DNA from: Aplectana chamaeleonis
Lineage: Eukaryota; Nematoda; Chromadorea; Rhabditida; Cosmocercidae
Length of the DNA stretch: 64,000 bases
Reading direction: 5' to 3'
NCBI GenBank assembly: GCA_029168955.1
Contig: JAPDOI010000194.1
Span: 186,001-250,000 of the forward strand
The notes below the pieces were generated by a model. The model made no database searches. It was given only the letters and a program-made list of their open reading frames with translations, and was not told the DNA's origin. This document shows positions 44,635 to 55,435 of this stretch, one piece after another (positions within the stretch are counted from its first letter, which is position 1; each line of letters begins with the position of its first letter). Made by a program: the position numbers and the translations under genes.

Positions 44635-44649
44635 GAACTTCTCGGTGTA

Positions 44650-47346
44650 TTGGCTCATTCATTTCTTGCTTCTATTCAAATGTTAGGTCAATTCCTAAGA
44701 AGAATGCCAAGTATATTGAGCATATGCTGGGAAAAAAATTATGGTATTTATATTTTTACTGAGACTTGGCTGAAGCAAAAGCATTCCATCGCTTCTTTAC
44801 TCGGCATTCTTAGTTCTGATTATGTCACAATTCGGTGTGATAGGTTCAAAAAAGAGGGAGGAGGTGTGGCAATCCTGCTGAAAAAAGAGCTCTCGTATGA
44901 CAAATTTTTTTCAGAAAGTGTCGAAAAAGGATACGAAATTCTTGCTGTTGATGTTTTCAGTGCCACGTGCTCGCTAAGAATTTTAGCTGTTTATCGAGCT
45001 CCATGCTGCACTTCCTTTGCTAACGAACAGCTTATCAAAGCTCTGGGTGATCTCTCGGCTTGTGATAAGGAAGTTCTTATTACCGGTGATTTCAATATGC
45101 CCGAAATAGATTGGGACAACGTCAGGTCTTCGCATTCGACCTTTCTAGATTTTGTGCGCTGTCATCGTTTCATCCAATTTGTAAAAAGTCCCACTAGAGG
45201 AGCTAATTTGCTCGATCTCGTGTTAGGAGTTGACCACAATTTGGTATTGGATCTGCAGATATTGCCTCCGGTAGGGAGCAGTGATCATACCAGCATATCA
45301 TTCAAAGTTATGATACCCTTTGATGAACCGCCATTGACGTATAAGAGGCTTTACTCCAAGGGAAATTATGTCGAGATTTGTAATTATTTGAGTACAGTCT
45401 TGTGGACAGAATTCCTTGAGATGAACGATTCAGTAGACAGTAAATTCGAGATGCTCTTGAACATTTTACATCACGTAATTGACTTATTTATTCCTTGGGG
45501 CAAGGTGGTGGCAACACGGTCTTCCTTGCCTGGATACCTGCAGAATATGTTTGATCATCGCTCCTGCCTGTTTCGCACCGCATACGAGTCTAACTCTCCT
45601 TCAGACTGGAAGTCATTTAAAGATTTTTTGGAACGTTTCACTAAAAAGCTGGAGAAGTATAATAGTAACTTAGAAAAACATGTTATTGATTCAGGCCAAA
45701 AACAAAGTTTCTATCGGTTTGTGAATAGCAAGCTTAAATGTAAAACTTTCGTTGGTGCTCTTAAGAAAGGAGATCGGAGAGCTCTGACTAATCTTGACAA
45801 AGCAAATCTACTTGCAGACGAATTTCAGTCAGTTTACTCCTGCGATGACGGAAGGCTACCTGCCTTTGAGGTTCATGTGGAAAATCCTATGATTTCGTGT
45901 CCCTGGTTTAATGAGAAGGATGTTTTCGATGTCATTAACAATTGGAAAGCTTCTTATGCAGTAACTCCTGACCACATTCCCTTGATTTTCCTAAGAAATG
46001 TTGCTCATGTGATTGCCAAGCCATTTACTTATATCTGTAACCAGTCATTGATGTTTTCCCAAGTTCCTGCAAGATGGAAGCATTCTTACGTCACACCTCT
46101 CCTGAAAAAGGAACCAGCAAGTGACCCAAATAATTATAGACCTGTCAGCGTGACGTCATTCTTGCAGAGTTTTGAGAAAATGATGAAGAAAATCATAATC
46201 GGGCATTTCGAAGTAAACTGCATCATTCCTATTGCACAACATGGTTTCATGGCGGGGAAATCAGTGGAGACAAACTTAATTGAGTGCTTAAATGACTGGA
46301 CAGAGTTACTAGATGAGCAGAAAAGTTGCGATGTCAGCTACTTCGATTTTTCGAAAGCATTCGATAGGTTAAGTCATCAGAAACTCTTATACAAGATTAG
46401 CAAAATCGGTCTTCATTCACTTCTGCAAAGTTGGTTGATCGACTATCTTTCGAACAGAACGTTTCAGGTGAAGGTGAATAATGAGCTGTCTACTGTTAGG
46501 TCAGTTACGAGTGGTGTTCCTCAGGGAGGTGTACTTTCTCCGTTGCTTTTTAATCTCTATACAGCCGATCTTCCGACCATTTTAGATAATTCACCAGTGG
46601 TATGTAAGCAGTTTGCTGATGATCTCAAGATCTATTGCGAACTCAGCGATGAAAATCGACCTAGAATTCAACAGGGTATCAATTTCGTTCACGATTGGTC
46701 CATTACGTGGCAACTACCCTTAGGTCCAGAAAAGACTAAATTTATGAGGATCGGAAAATCGAGTATCTCTTCTGATTATACGTTGAACGGGATTCCAATT
46801 GAGAAAGTGAGTAAGGTCACAGATTTAGGCTTTAACTATGATAGGAAATTGGACTTTACGGATCATTATAGACAAATTTGTAGAAAGGGGATTACGAAAA
46901 CGTACCAGATATTCAAAGGACTTTCTACCAAGAATAAGGAAGTGCTACTCAGGGCTTACAAAACCTATGTTAGGCCAATAGTAGAAAGTGGCACAGCAGT
47001 ATTTTCCCCTCACAAGAAAAAAGATATACTGATGATTGAAAGAGTGCAGAATAATTATACTAGAAAGCTAATTTTGCGGTACAATGGCTTTTTTTACACC
47101 GGCGTACCAGGGTCTAAAATCAGGAACAGATTTCTTGGTTTGAGTTCTCTGTCCTCACGTAGGGCGGTAACAGATGTTTGTTATGTTTTCAAAATGTTGT
47201 CTGGTAAAATCAAAATCAACACTTCAAAGTTCTATAAGCTCGTACCCTCAAGAACAAGAGGAATTCAGTTCAAAATATGGTATCCTAGACCGAAATCCAA
47301 TACGAGAGACATTCTTTCACTGTCAGGGCTGTTTCGAAATATGTAG
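44650..47346 (+). CDS. CR1-like ORF2: AP endonuclease and reverse transcriptase
   Basis: The open frame gives 898 residues; the annotated first codon is TTG, so the true start is elsewhere. Endonuclease motifs: TETWL (about 37-41), GDFNMPEIDW (about 146-155), SSDH (about 210-213). RT motifs: NNYRPVSVTS, YFDFSKAFDRLSHQKLL, SGVPQGGVLSPLLFNLYT and the catalytic FADDLKIY (about 655-662). The C-terminal block (LLRAYKTYVRPIVESGTAVF) is also intact. One defect stands out: the extreme N-terminus (CFYSNVRSIPKKNAKYIE) lies in another frame, which joins this one only across an A7 run at 44,732-44,738. The rest is undamaged. Confidence 0.85.
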   Translation: MAHSFLASIQMLGQFLRRMPSILSICWEKNYGIYIFTETWLKQKHSIASLLGILSSDYVTIRCDRFKKEGGGVAILLKKELSYDKFFSESVEKGYEILAVDVFSATCSLRILAVYRAPCCTSFANEQLIKALGDLSACDKEVLITGDFNMPEIDWDNVRSSHSTFLDFVRCHRFIQFVKSPTRGANLLDLVLGVDHNLVLDLQILPPVGSSDHTSISFKVMIPFDEPPLTYKRLYSKGNYVEICNYLSTVLWTEFLEMNDSVDSKFEMLLNILHHVIDLFIPWGKVVATRSSLPGYLQNMFDHRSCLFRTAYESNSPSDWKSFKDFLERFTKKLEKYNSNLEKHVIDSGQKQSFYRFVNSKLKCKTFVGALKKGDRRALTNLDKANLLADEFQSVYSCDDGRLPAFEVHVENPMISCPWFNEKDVFDVINNWKASYAVTPDHIPLIFLRNVAHVIAKPFTYICNQSLMFSQVPARWKHSYVTPLLKKEPASDPNNYRPVSVTSFLQSFEKMMKKIIIGHFEVNCIIPIAQHGFMAGKSVETNLIECLNDWTELLDEQKSCDVSYFDFSKAFDRLSHQKLLYKISKIGLHSLLQSWLIDYLSNRTFQVKVNNELSTVRSVTSGVPQGGVLSPLLFNLYTADLPTILDNSPVVCKQFADDLKIYCELSDENRPRIQQGINFVHDWSITWQLPLGPEKTKFMRIGKSSISSDYTLNGIPIEKVSKVTDLGFNYDRKLDFTDHYRQICRKGITKTYQIFKGLSTKNKEVLLRAYKTYVRPIVESGTAVFSPHKKKDILMIERVQNNYTRKLILRYNGFFYTGVPGSKIRNRFLGLSSLSSRRAVTDVCYVFKMLSGKIKINTSKFYKLVPSRTRGIQFKIWYPRPKSNTRDILSLSGLFRNM

Positions 47347-47535
47347 CATTGAAAAGTTCTATCATTCCTTCTCTCATCAATTTTGGATCATTCAAGAGGT
47401 TTGCTAGGAACGTTTTTTTGGATTAAGTGTTGTTGCTTGATTTAGTGTGTAATCGCGTTGTGTTTTTTTTTGGTTTTCTTTTTTCTCACGACTGTCTTCT
47501 ATGGTGGTTATGAATTATTATTATTATTATTATTC

Positions 47536-49033
47536 CCATCGGTAGATGGGCATGTAAGTTTCTTGACTATTTGCGTCTGAATGAACCTCGAACCAGTGCA
47601 CATTAATGAGAAAATTGAATCATGTATAACGATTGAAGGCAAGGCTCTCTTTAATGTCGGTCGTTGTGCTATTCTCATGGAAAAATAGATCTGACCAACA
47701 CAAAGTGGAAATATGTGAACAATTGGAGAAAGAACGCACTGGAACGAGTTACTTCTTGGTGTTCTCCCACTCCCAACTAGCGAAATTTGTGTAGAGATGT
47801 TTTGCCGTATTGAATTTTACTTTTTAAGCAATCGCTGTGCACATTTAGAAATTACTGGTCATTTTAAAAGTAGAACAAAAGACGGATACCCAAGCACTCA
47901 TGAAACTCTCGTTAATTTGGGGGGGGGAGCGGAGCTGACCGGCACCTGTAATTAGCCGTCCTGCTTGTTTGTGTGCGTTTCTCTTGCAAATATTTACTTA
48001 TTTTACTTATTTTTACTCTTGTAATTACCAGACCTACATTTTCATGAAGAGAGCTCAAAAATTGTTTTTATCGCGAAACCTGCCATTAAAGCAACACGAA
48101 GTACTTCTCTTCTTGAGGTTTGCGATCACTCTTTCAGTAATCAGCGCTGCGCTTTGTGGCTTTGATAGATCTGTCGTAAAGTTTAGGGTCGGTCTCGTGG
48201 GAGCTTCTCTGCAACCTGTGGATGCTTTGCAGAGAGCCCTAGATTTGCGACGGATAATGAATAGCACCCAAACAAATGGGATCCCTACAGTTTCTTCGCA
48301 TCGCGACAGTGTGGAAGATGAAATCTTATCTAAAATGAGTCCGCTTCACATTGGGGAGAGTGGACTGCACTTTCAATGAAAATCTATGAGAACTCCGCTC
48401 TTGCTGTTTTTTTTTCGGTGTTTCGAATGAGTGTTCTTATTTTCTACAGTGCGTTCCATGATTATGGGACAGAATTTTATTGTAACACTTCTCCTGTAGC
48501 GATGAAGCTTGCCAAATCCATTGTAATGGTGGGCAGTGGCCACCTTCAAGATTGCAACACAATCGCTTTTAGAGCTTCATCTCTCTTTTTTGATCCTAAG
48601 GTTTTTCTTGAAAACACCCATTTACTTTCTAGACATTTGGTTGCCCGCTTATCGGTTGCCCATTGTTTCAGCTTTAGACACAGTCGCAAACAGAAAATAT
48701 GAGTCTGAGTTAAATCCTCTCTCACTTATTTGAAGCCGGTTGCAGTAAATCCTATCGGACTTGCCATGTCGAAATCTTCTTATCAATGTTCTATTTTGCC
48801 TCGACCGACCGCTCCGCTGCTTGCTCCATCCGGCGAGAAAGGCTATTGGGTGAGGCCGGCCTCCTTGGGTTTAGTTGTTGTCATAAACTCAGACACGGCC
48901 TATCACTACCCAGATCTAACCTGTGATCATCACCACTGGTTTTTATTGTATTAGGCAATGGGTTGAACAGATACTCGCCTGACGAAGATATCCGGCTGTT
49001 TTCGTCAAATGATTCTCAAATCTAATGTCTCTT
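47536..49033. other. Mostly gene-free, with a weak coding-like patch
   Basis: The terminus TTTTTATCGCGAAACCTGCCATTAAAG (about 48,068-48,095) is a repeat end. After it, 48,110-48,378 is open (FRVGLVGASLQPVDALQR) and 48,450-48,600 is open between a TTTCTACAG acceptor and an AAG|GTTTTT donor (YGTEFYCNTSPVAMKLAKS). The wording looks protein-like but I recognise no family. Confidence 0.3.
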
Positions 49034-49525
49034 TTAAAGGCAGTGTTCACGATGAAAATCGTTTTTCTGTTTTTCCACCTATCTTGAGAAGCGCCCCAGG
49101 CTGATTCTAATGATGTCTCTGAAGTCGTTCGAGACCTTTTGGGAACGGAGTTATGGTCCCTCAAAGATTGAGCTAAGGAAAATGGTGGACGAGTTGTCCG
49201 AGGCTTGTAACTTCCGTCTTTTGCAGCCGATCTATGCGAGCTGACCTGAGTGAAGAGAGAAGCTGGGAATGAAGGGAAGAACGGGGTAATGGTTGGAAAT
49301 CATCGCTCATTTGACGATTTCGAGCATTCATTTATTCACGTGGATGGGCGTGTGATGCGCTTTCGGGGTTTGCCTTGCGCTCGAAGTGGCAACTTCGGGC
49401 TCTTTTGGAGCTTTTCCTGGCTTGTTCTCATGCGTTCTTTCGACGTCAGCGATTCAGTATGCCCCTCCACTACCCATTCCTAGTGGAAACTGAAACACAA
49501 TTTTTATCGTGAACACTGCCTTTAA
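49034..49525. mobile_element. TTAA-bounded MITE, family B
   Basis: Perfect-looking ends: TTAAAGGCAGTGTTCACGAT at the left and ATCGTGAACACTGCCTTTAA at the right. Internal GTCTCTGAAGTCGTTCGAGACC and GGTGGACGAGTTGTCCGAGGC are shared with other family B copies. 492 bp; probably the most intact copy. Confidence 0.8.
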
Positions 49526-50150
49526 GCGAAAATCACTGCCGATGATCGCAAGTCAAAGCGAGGCAGTGATAGAGATGTGTTGGCAACTACTATACCCAAG
49601 GACGCCGGCTTGGCTCACTGGGATAATCTTCAAAACCGTTTTCTGCCCCTGAGAAGGCTTTGGGATTCGTTTTTTTTCAACACTGTTATGCTCCTGGGAG
49701 CTACCACTATTGTTTTTCAAAGAGAACTCAACAACGAACTTTATCGTGAACAGTGCTCTTAAATCAATTAAAGGCAGCATACACGCTCGTAAACGTGGTT
49801 GGGATAACAATGTGAAGCGAACCGTATGGCTTACAACATCTCAGACAATAGCAGGCCCCGGGCGCAACCGGCTCTGCCTCTCCCCGCCCACTGTAACCGA
49901 AACGCAGAGCAGTTAATATTCAAACATGTGGTGCGTTTCGGTTGTGATTGCAACGTGCAGTGCGTTCAGGTTGCTCTACGGGCCACATGCATCGACTGAC
50001 GTGCGCATTTCGAAATTGGATGAATCAATTGAAACAAGGAAGAGCACCTGTGCTTCCTGTGATTTTTGAGCGGGATTCTGACTGTTTCTCGTGTGAGGCT
50101 TGTGACTGATTTCCTCTGCTTCATTTGTGCTCAATATTCGACCATCCTCT
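49526..50150. other. Gene-free stretch with repeat termini
   Basis: ATCGTGAACAGTGCTCTTAA (about 49,744) and TTAAAGGCAGCATACACGCTCGTAAACG (about 49,767) are repeat ends abutting each other, the second matching the outer flank of the hairpins at 18,806 and 57,135. No gene seen. Confidence 0.45.
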
Positions 50151-50609
50151 CAGACATAAGGGCGGACCTATCGCGCACAGAACTTGCCGAATAGTACTTG
50201 CCGCGCTCAGGAACCGTTTTGACCGCGATCGAAAGCCCAATTAGGACTTACCGCGAATAAACTCGCGGTCAGAGCGATTGCATTCCGGTGCTCGCGATAC
50301 AACCGCTTCGCCATCCGGTCGGATCGCGCGCAAACGCAGTAATAGGACTGATGTCGCACAAAAATCGGACTGACCGCGTTCAACCGTGAGGTGGTGTGTG
50401 TGGTGTGTTCTGGGCTGATTTGCGTCTCAGTTCATGCGCAAAGCTGAAATTCGAATTTGCGCGCTTCTTCATGGTGGAGTCCATTGTTTTGTATCTATCT
50501 GTACTTCATCACGGTTCTTTCTTATTGGTTCATGTTGATCTCGTATTCATTCATGGATGTTGTTTTTGTTGTTTGTTCTCGGAAGGAACAATAACAACAT
50601 TGTTGTTCT

Positions 50610-51100
50610 TTCTGATTTTCCATAAATTTCTCGCTGACGAATCGTGGGACCACCATAGCTGTTCTGTATTGCTTCCTTTGAAGTTTCCCCGTTGCGAGTC
50701 GTGGTGGGACCACCACAGCCGTTGCATATTGCATCATTCAAACTTTCTCAGTGATAAATCGTGGTGGGACCACCGTGGGTGTTGCATATTGAATCCTTTG
50801 AGCTTTCTTCTTTTCGGATCGTGGTGGGACCACCTCATTTGTTGCGTATTGGGCTCTTTCAAGCTTCTCCGTCACGAATCGTGGTGGGAAGACCATAATA
50901 GTTGCGAATTGCGTCCTTTAAAGTTTCTCGGTTACGAATCGTAGTGAGACCATCGTAGTAGTTGCATATTGTGTCCTTTAAAGTTTCTCTGTTACCAATC
51001 GTGGTGAGACCTCCTTAGCCGTTGCATATTGCGTCCTTTAAACTTTCTAAATTTTCTTCGTTGCCACTCGTGGTGGGACCCCCGCAGCTGTTGCCTATGG
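50610..51100 (+). repeat. 60-bp minisatellite, about 8 units
   Basis: Exact 60-base period from 50,641: each unit has CGTGGTGGGACCACC, then GTTGCATATTG, then CTTTAAAGTTTCTC and a TTACGAATC-like end. The final unit is interrupted at 51,100 by an insertion, and its remainder (GTCCTATAAAGTTTCTCGCTATCC) resumes at 52,850. A frame from 50,396 to 50,944 stays open through five units because 60 is a multiple of three; its first codon is GTG and I do not regard it as a gene. Confidence 0.85.
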
Positions 51101-52849
51101 CGAAGAATACTACGTGGCCTTGAGCTGTGGCTCACTACGCGCCGCGGTCGCATTGCGGCGTCGCAATTAGAGCACGCTTAGCTCTGTTTCAGAGGGATGT
51201 CAGAGTGGGAGCCGAATGCGTAATCATTCACATGCTCTGGTTTCCTTCCATCATTTGAGGTGGTGTAACAAACACAAGAAATCATTTCACCTCAAGTATT
51301 GGCAACTGATTATGATTCAGGGCAGCGTGCATTTCGAGTATAGAGTAAATCAACTAGGTACTATTTTCAGGATAATAATAATATTACAATTTTGTTGTGT
51401 TATCTTCATTACAGTGTTACTATCTCTTTGTTTCATATAACTGATTATCACCGCATTTCCTGATATACCTAATCTGAACCCTCTTCGCACTTTGATACAT
51501 CAGCGTCAGAACCTTTATAATTCGGAAGATACCAAATTTTTAGTCAGAACTAATCCTCTTTCATTGCCCAAAGGTCATTCCGATCATTTTTTTCACCCAA
51601 ATATTTATACGAAACGTTTATAGTGGAGTCCACCAAGAGTGTCTCATTTACTTATCAATAAGAAGCGGTCGGCTGGGGATCAATGTGCATGAATCCCATA
51701 CCAGCACGCTCGATACCGATTGAGCGAGAGCGGTTGTGCTACAACGAGTTTCATGTTCATTGATCTCCAATCGACCGCTTCTCATTGATAAGTAAATGAG
51801 ACACTCTTGGTGAACTCCACTATATGTGATCTTGTGGAGAGTGTATTCTGCCAACCGGCTGCGATTCTTCTTTGACACGTGGTGTTTCTTTGCCATATTT
51901 CATCTCGAGGACGGTAGTGGAGTAGCTTCGGCCTCAGTTCGCCATTAACGTGGGAATTGGAGCATTGCAATTTTTGAAACAAACTCCTCCGTCTTTTTTA
52001 GACCGCTTGCTGAATGATAGGTTTTCTCGCAAGTATTACAGGGAAATGTATTGCAGTCCTTGAATTTAGCCATTTTAACATCATTTTTCGCCTGCTACAC
52101 CTGTGCGTCTAAGCACTCGTGAACCCCCTTATGTGCCTATACAGGTTCTTGAATACAAAAGGCTTTAGCTTGCACAAGGGGCAAAAAGTTGATGTGTTCT
52201 CCGTGCCTGAATGATTTCCGTAAGGGTTTCTGAGACCGATCCTCTGTTGGCAGTCTTGTGAGAAATAACTGATAAGCTCAGGTGTTAATCCTAGGAAACA
52301 CGGAAGAAGAATGTCTCACAATAAGAAATTATTTAAAGTATAGAAGAAGAGAGTATAGTTGTACACGAACGAAATTTTCGAAATTTTTCGTTCGTCTTCT
52401 TTCCTTCGAAACTTCGTCGAACTAAGTTTTTCAAATTCCGTTCGTTCGAAATTTTGTCGAACGAATTTTTTCATTTTTCGTTTGCTCGGAATTTTTTTCG
52501 AAATTGTAAAACTATAGAAGAGAGCGATAACTGTTAGAAACCAGACACCATTAACATGATGACGAGTGATGGAGTTTGACCTCCGTCAGTTTTACCTGAC
52601 ATTTAACACCCATGCTCCATCACTGGAAGTAGGAACCATTGTTGATTGCCAATAATGGCTTTGTAGACAGCGGTCTTCATGCCGCCTGAACACCTGTACA
52701 TTGTTGTCTGTCATGTTCTTCTTCGTCCCACCACAACCCCATCTAAAGGCGTTGGCGACGTATGAGCGTGCTCTAATTGCAACGCCGCGACGCGACCGCG
52801 GCGCGTAGTGAGCCACAGCTCAAGGCCACGTAGTATTCTTCGCCTATGG
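51094..52849. mobile_element. MULE-like element with long terminal inverted repeats, inserted in the minisatellite
   Basis: 51,101-51,178 (CGAAGAATACTACGTGGCCT onward) is the reverse complement of 52,765-52,842 with about 3 mismatches in 78. The target duplication CCTATGG flanks it at 51,094-51,100 and 52,843-52,849; depending on where the repeat edge is set, the duplication could be read as up to 10 bases (GCCTATGGCG). Long terminal repeats with a 7-10 base duplication suggest a Mutator-like element. The 1.74-kb interior has no transposase frame, so it is non-autonomous. Confidence 0.8.
51619..51824. mobile_element. Hairpin MITE nested in the MULE-like element
   Basis: TATAGTGGAGTCCACCAAGAG at the left is answered by CTCTTGGTGAACTCCACTATA at the right; the arms run about 80 bases through GTGTCTCATTTACTTATCA and AAGCGGTCG. 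TA at the ends fits a TA target duplication. Confidence 0.8.
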
Positions 52850-52919
52850 CGTCCTATAAAGTTTCTCGCTATCCAAGCGTGCTATTGAATGAGGTAACAT
52901 CAACAGCGCTAGACTCCAA

Positions 52920-53140
52920 GGGCCGGATGCATCAACGCGCCGGGTTGGGGCAGGGCAGTCGGCATCTTTGACGATCGCAGTGCGAGGGCAGTAGATCATC
53001 TAATCAATAGTGCCCCAGAAGTGTCTTTTGCTGCCCTACCTCCTTCAGCCCCCTAGCTGGCTTTTTTGAATAACAGAGATCTCCAACGGCGCAGACTGCC
53101 CTGCCCCTGCCCCAACACGGCCTGTTGATGCATTCGGCCC
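52920..53140. mobile_element. Hairpin MITE, GGCCGGATGCATCAACGC ends, copy 2
   Basis: Begins GGGCCGGATGCATCAACGCG and ends TGTTGATGCATTCGGCCC. Matches the order of 30,431-30,676 with the arms more decayed. Confidence 0.7.
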
Positions 53141-54451
53141 AGCTTCAAATCCTACGCGGAACACGGTGTTGACGTTTATGATACAATAAAGCGCTCCGTG
53201 GCTAGCCGAAGGTTACGGTAGCACAAGATATCGAGTGCTTAAATCTCTACGTGCTACTGCTTCACGATGTCGTTACACCCTGTCCCTACGAGTTTGTTGA
53301 TCTACTACGATGTCATTACGCTGGTTCATCCCGTAATAAGCAATTACAATTTTTCCTGTCAATTGCGTCATTTGTGCCGTTTTCATCCCGAGTTTGTGAT
53401 TTTTCGCTTCAGAATGCGTTGGGTCGTGGTCTCTTGATTTATAATAGCCACAATATGCTCAGCTTTCTATCGTTCCGGCCTGGCTCCAGTTAATTTCCTG
53501 TGAAGCTCACGGTTAGTTTAACCTAGTAGTTTTCTGAGTTTCTGATAAAAACTCTTCTTCATGATTTCAGAGCGATTTTATGCCGTATGTGAATCATTTG
53601 GATAGAGATCAGTCTGTAATTGCCTGGCACGAAATTCACCATTTTTGGCACGAAATTGCCACTCTCTCACGACCACGAGTTTCTACATTTGTTGAATACT
53701 TATAAATGTCCCTCTATTGGTCTGTGGGATGGTATCTTTTGTAAAAAATCGGAATTCCCTTTATTCACAGCGCAAGCCACGCTCGCGATGCTACTGTCTT
53801 CGCTTCTTCTCCACTCTCGCTGTCTCTTACCTCTGCTACCGACTCGCATTCGTAGGAAGCATGGGAATTTCTCTGTGACACAGTCTGCATCCGCCTGACG
53901 CTGGTGTTCGTACACTTGGTTGGCGCCGAATTGTCTCGAAAGGGTAGGATTGGGTTCATTACCCGCTTTAGCCATACTTTTACTATGACATCATATCGTT
54001 GAAATGCTGCGAAATTGAAAAATTCAGAGTCCATCCATGTCCCGCTTGTTTAATAACCTTTGGAGATGAGATGTTCGCATCTGTCTTATAGTTTTGTATG
54101 TATCCTATAAGCAACACCACGCACGAGCTGTGCTTTATCTTTGATAATCTATTTCGGAATGCTCTTTTTTTCATTCGATCGCTTATGATGGCAATTTTGT
54201 CGTGTCATCGAATGTTTTGCCATTTCTGTTAGTGTTAAATTTTTGTTTTCTGTTGTACTGTTGTTTTGGTGCGCAATGTCTCTTCTATCATGCTCTTGTT
54301 TGCTCATTCATTTGCGGGCCCTGGAATTTGTTTGCATTCCGTTTATGATCCTTCCGCATCTCGAGTCTACTTCTCTAAGAATTGTTTTCATTTTTCTCTA
54401 AAGATGCACACAATGCGTGTCTGTTCGGTACATGTATGGTTTCGGTATTCG
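53141..54451. other. Gene-free stretch
   Basis: Several short open frames on both strands, none with a recognisable domain or a convincing splice arrangement. Nothing further seen. Confidence 0.4.
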
Positions 54452-54573
54452 ATTTAGTCTGACGCATGGACCAGGCGGCTGGTCGTGCGCTGTTGGCGGC
54501 CTCTTTGGCCAACGGGATTTCGATTCGCGCGCGGCGATCTACCGTCGCAGCCCCGTCCATTCCTCAGATTAAA
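54452..54573. mobile_element. MITE of the TTTAGTCTGA family, copy 3 of 3
   Basis: Begins ATTTAGTCTGACGCATGGAC, ends GTCCATTCCTCAGATTAAAT, with GGCGATCTACCGTCGCAG inside. Closest to copy 2. Confidence 0.7.
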
Positions 54574-55064
54574 TTTATTACGTTAACTCTATGTATCGAT
54601 TATCCACAGTAGTATTAAATATCCAATATCCACTAGGCATTATTCGAATTTTTCTTTAATGATTCACATAACTGTGCGTCCAGTACATTAATGTGTCTTT
54701 GCGATTTGTTCAAAATGCCAACGAAAATGAAATTATATCTATTTTGATGTTAAGACTGAGAATTAATGAAAATGGCCTGGAACCATATTCACCACCGACG
54801 CGATACAGACTTTATTTCAATCGTCCATGGATGCATATAGATTTTTCGTCGATAAGGATTGTAAGCACAGCTTCTCTTCATTTGTCGCGATAAGTATGAA
54901 TCCGGCCCGTAGCGAGTGAAAATTGAGTCTTGTCTCGATTTGTAGACCGATTTCCGGTATTGTAGGCCATCCAAGTCATTCTTGGGTGACCTCTAAGTGA
55001 GCTCCCATAGTTGAGAATAACAAGCGACCTCTGTCGTTACGGGAGGTACGGTTGAGAATGATAT

Positions 55065-55435
55065 AATGATTGCATCCTTGACGATTGTGGCTATCTACTG
55101 TGCTTATCTGGGCCAAATTCCGGTCCGCAATTGCGTCTCGACACGCTTTGCGGCCGCACGCTCCCGAGTCAGAAGAGCTTCCAGCGCCGCAGCCGCCGAT
55201 CTGCTAATTCTAGGTGGGTTTTGGAAACTGGAAACTAAGAAAACCTGGAGAAAATTAAAAAAAAGCCTCATTTAGCCGGCTTTGGCGCTGGAAACCCGAC
55301 TGAATCGAGCACGTGCGGCGGCAAAGCGTGTCGAGACGCAATTGCGGACCGGAATTTGGCCCAGATAAGCACAGTATACATGCCTCGCTCTGTTGAGCTG
55401 TAGATAGCCGCGGTAGCTCAAGATACAATCAATAA
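55065..55435. mobile_element. Hairpin MITE with an asymmetric arm
   Basis: The left arm (CTGTGCTTATCTGGGCCAAA, GACACGCTTTGCGGCCGCAC) is matched inverted at 55,300-55,380. The right arm carries about 30 extra bases (CATGCCTCGCTCTGTTGAGC) before the outer TGATTG/CAATCA ends pair again, so one arm gained or lost a piece. Confidence 0.7.

Larger units (their letters stand above)
43590..47535 (+). mobile_element. CR1-like non-LTR retrotransposon, near full length
   Basis: Two consecutive ORFs (43,828-44,634 and from about 44,640 to 47,346), a 190-base 3' UTR and a microsatellite tail of ATT units (about 47,514-47,535) give the canonical CR1/jockey-group plan. The 5' boundary is uncertain: 43,590-43,827 is assigned as 5' UTR only by position. 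After the tail comes CCCATCGGTAGATGGG, a small hairpin that may be flank. This is the best-preserved mobile element in the window. It is on the plus strand and is not within a recognised gene. Confidence 0.8.

Noticed and set aside
50396..50944. A 182-residue repeat protein
   Set aside because: No ATG, no splice context for an upstream exon, and the open frame follows from a 60-base repeat unit.
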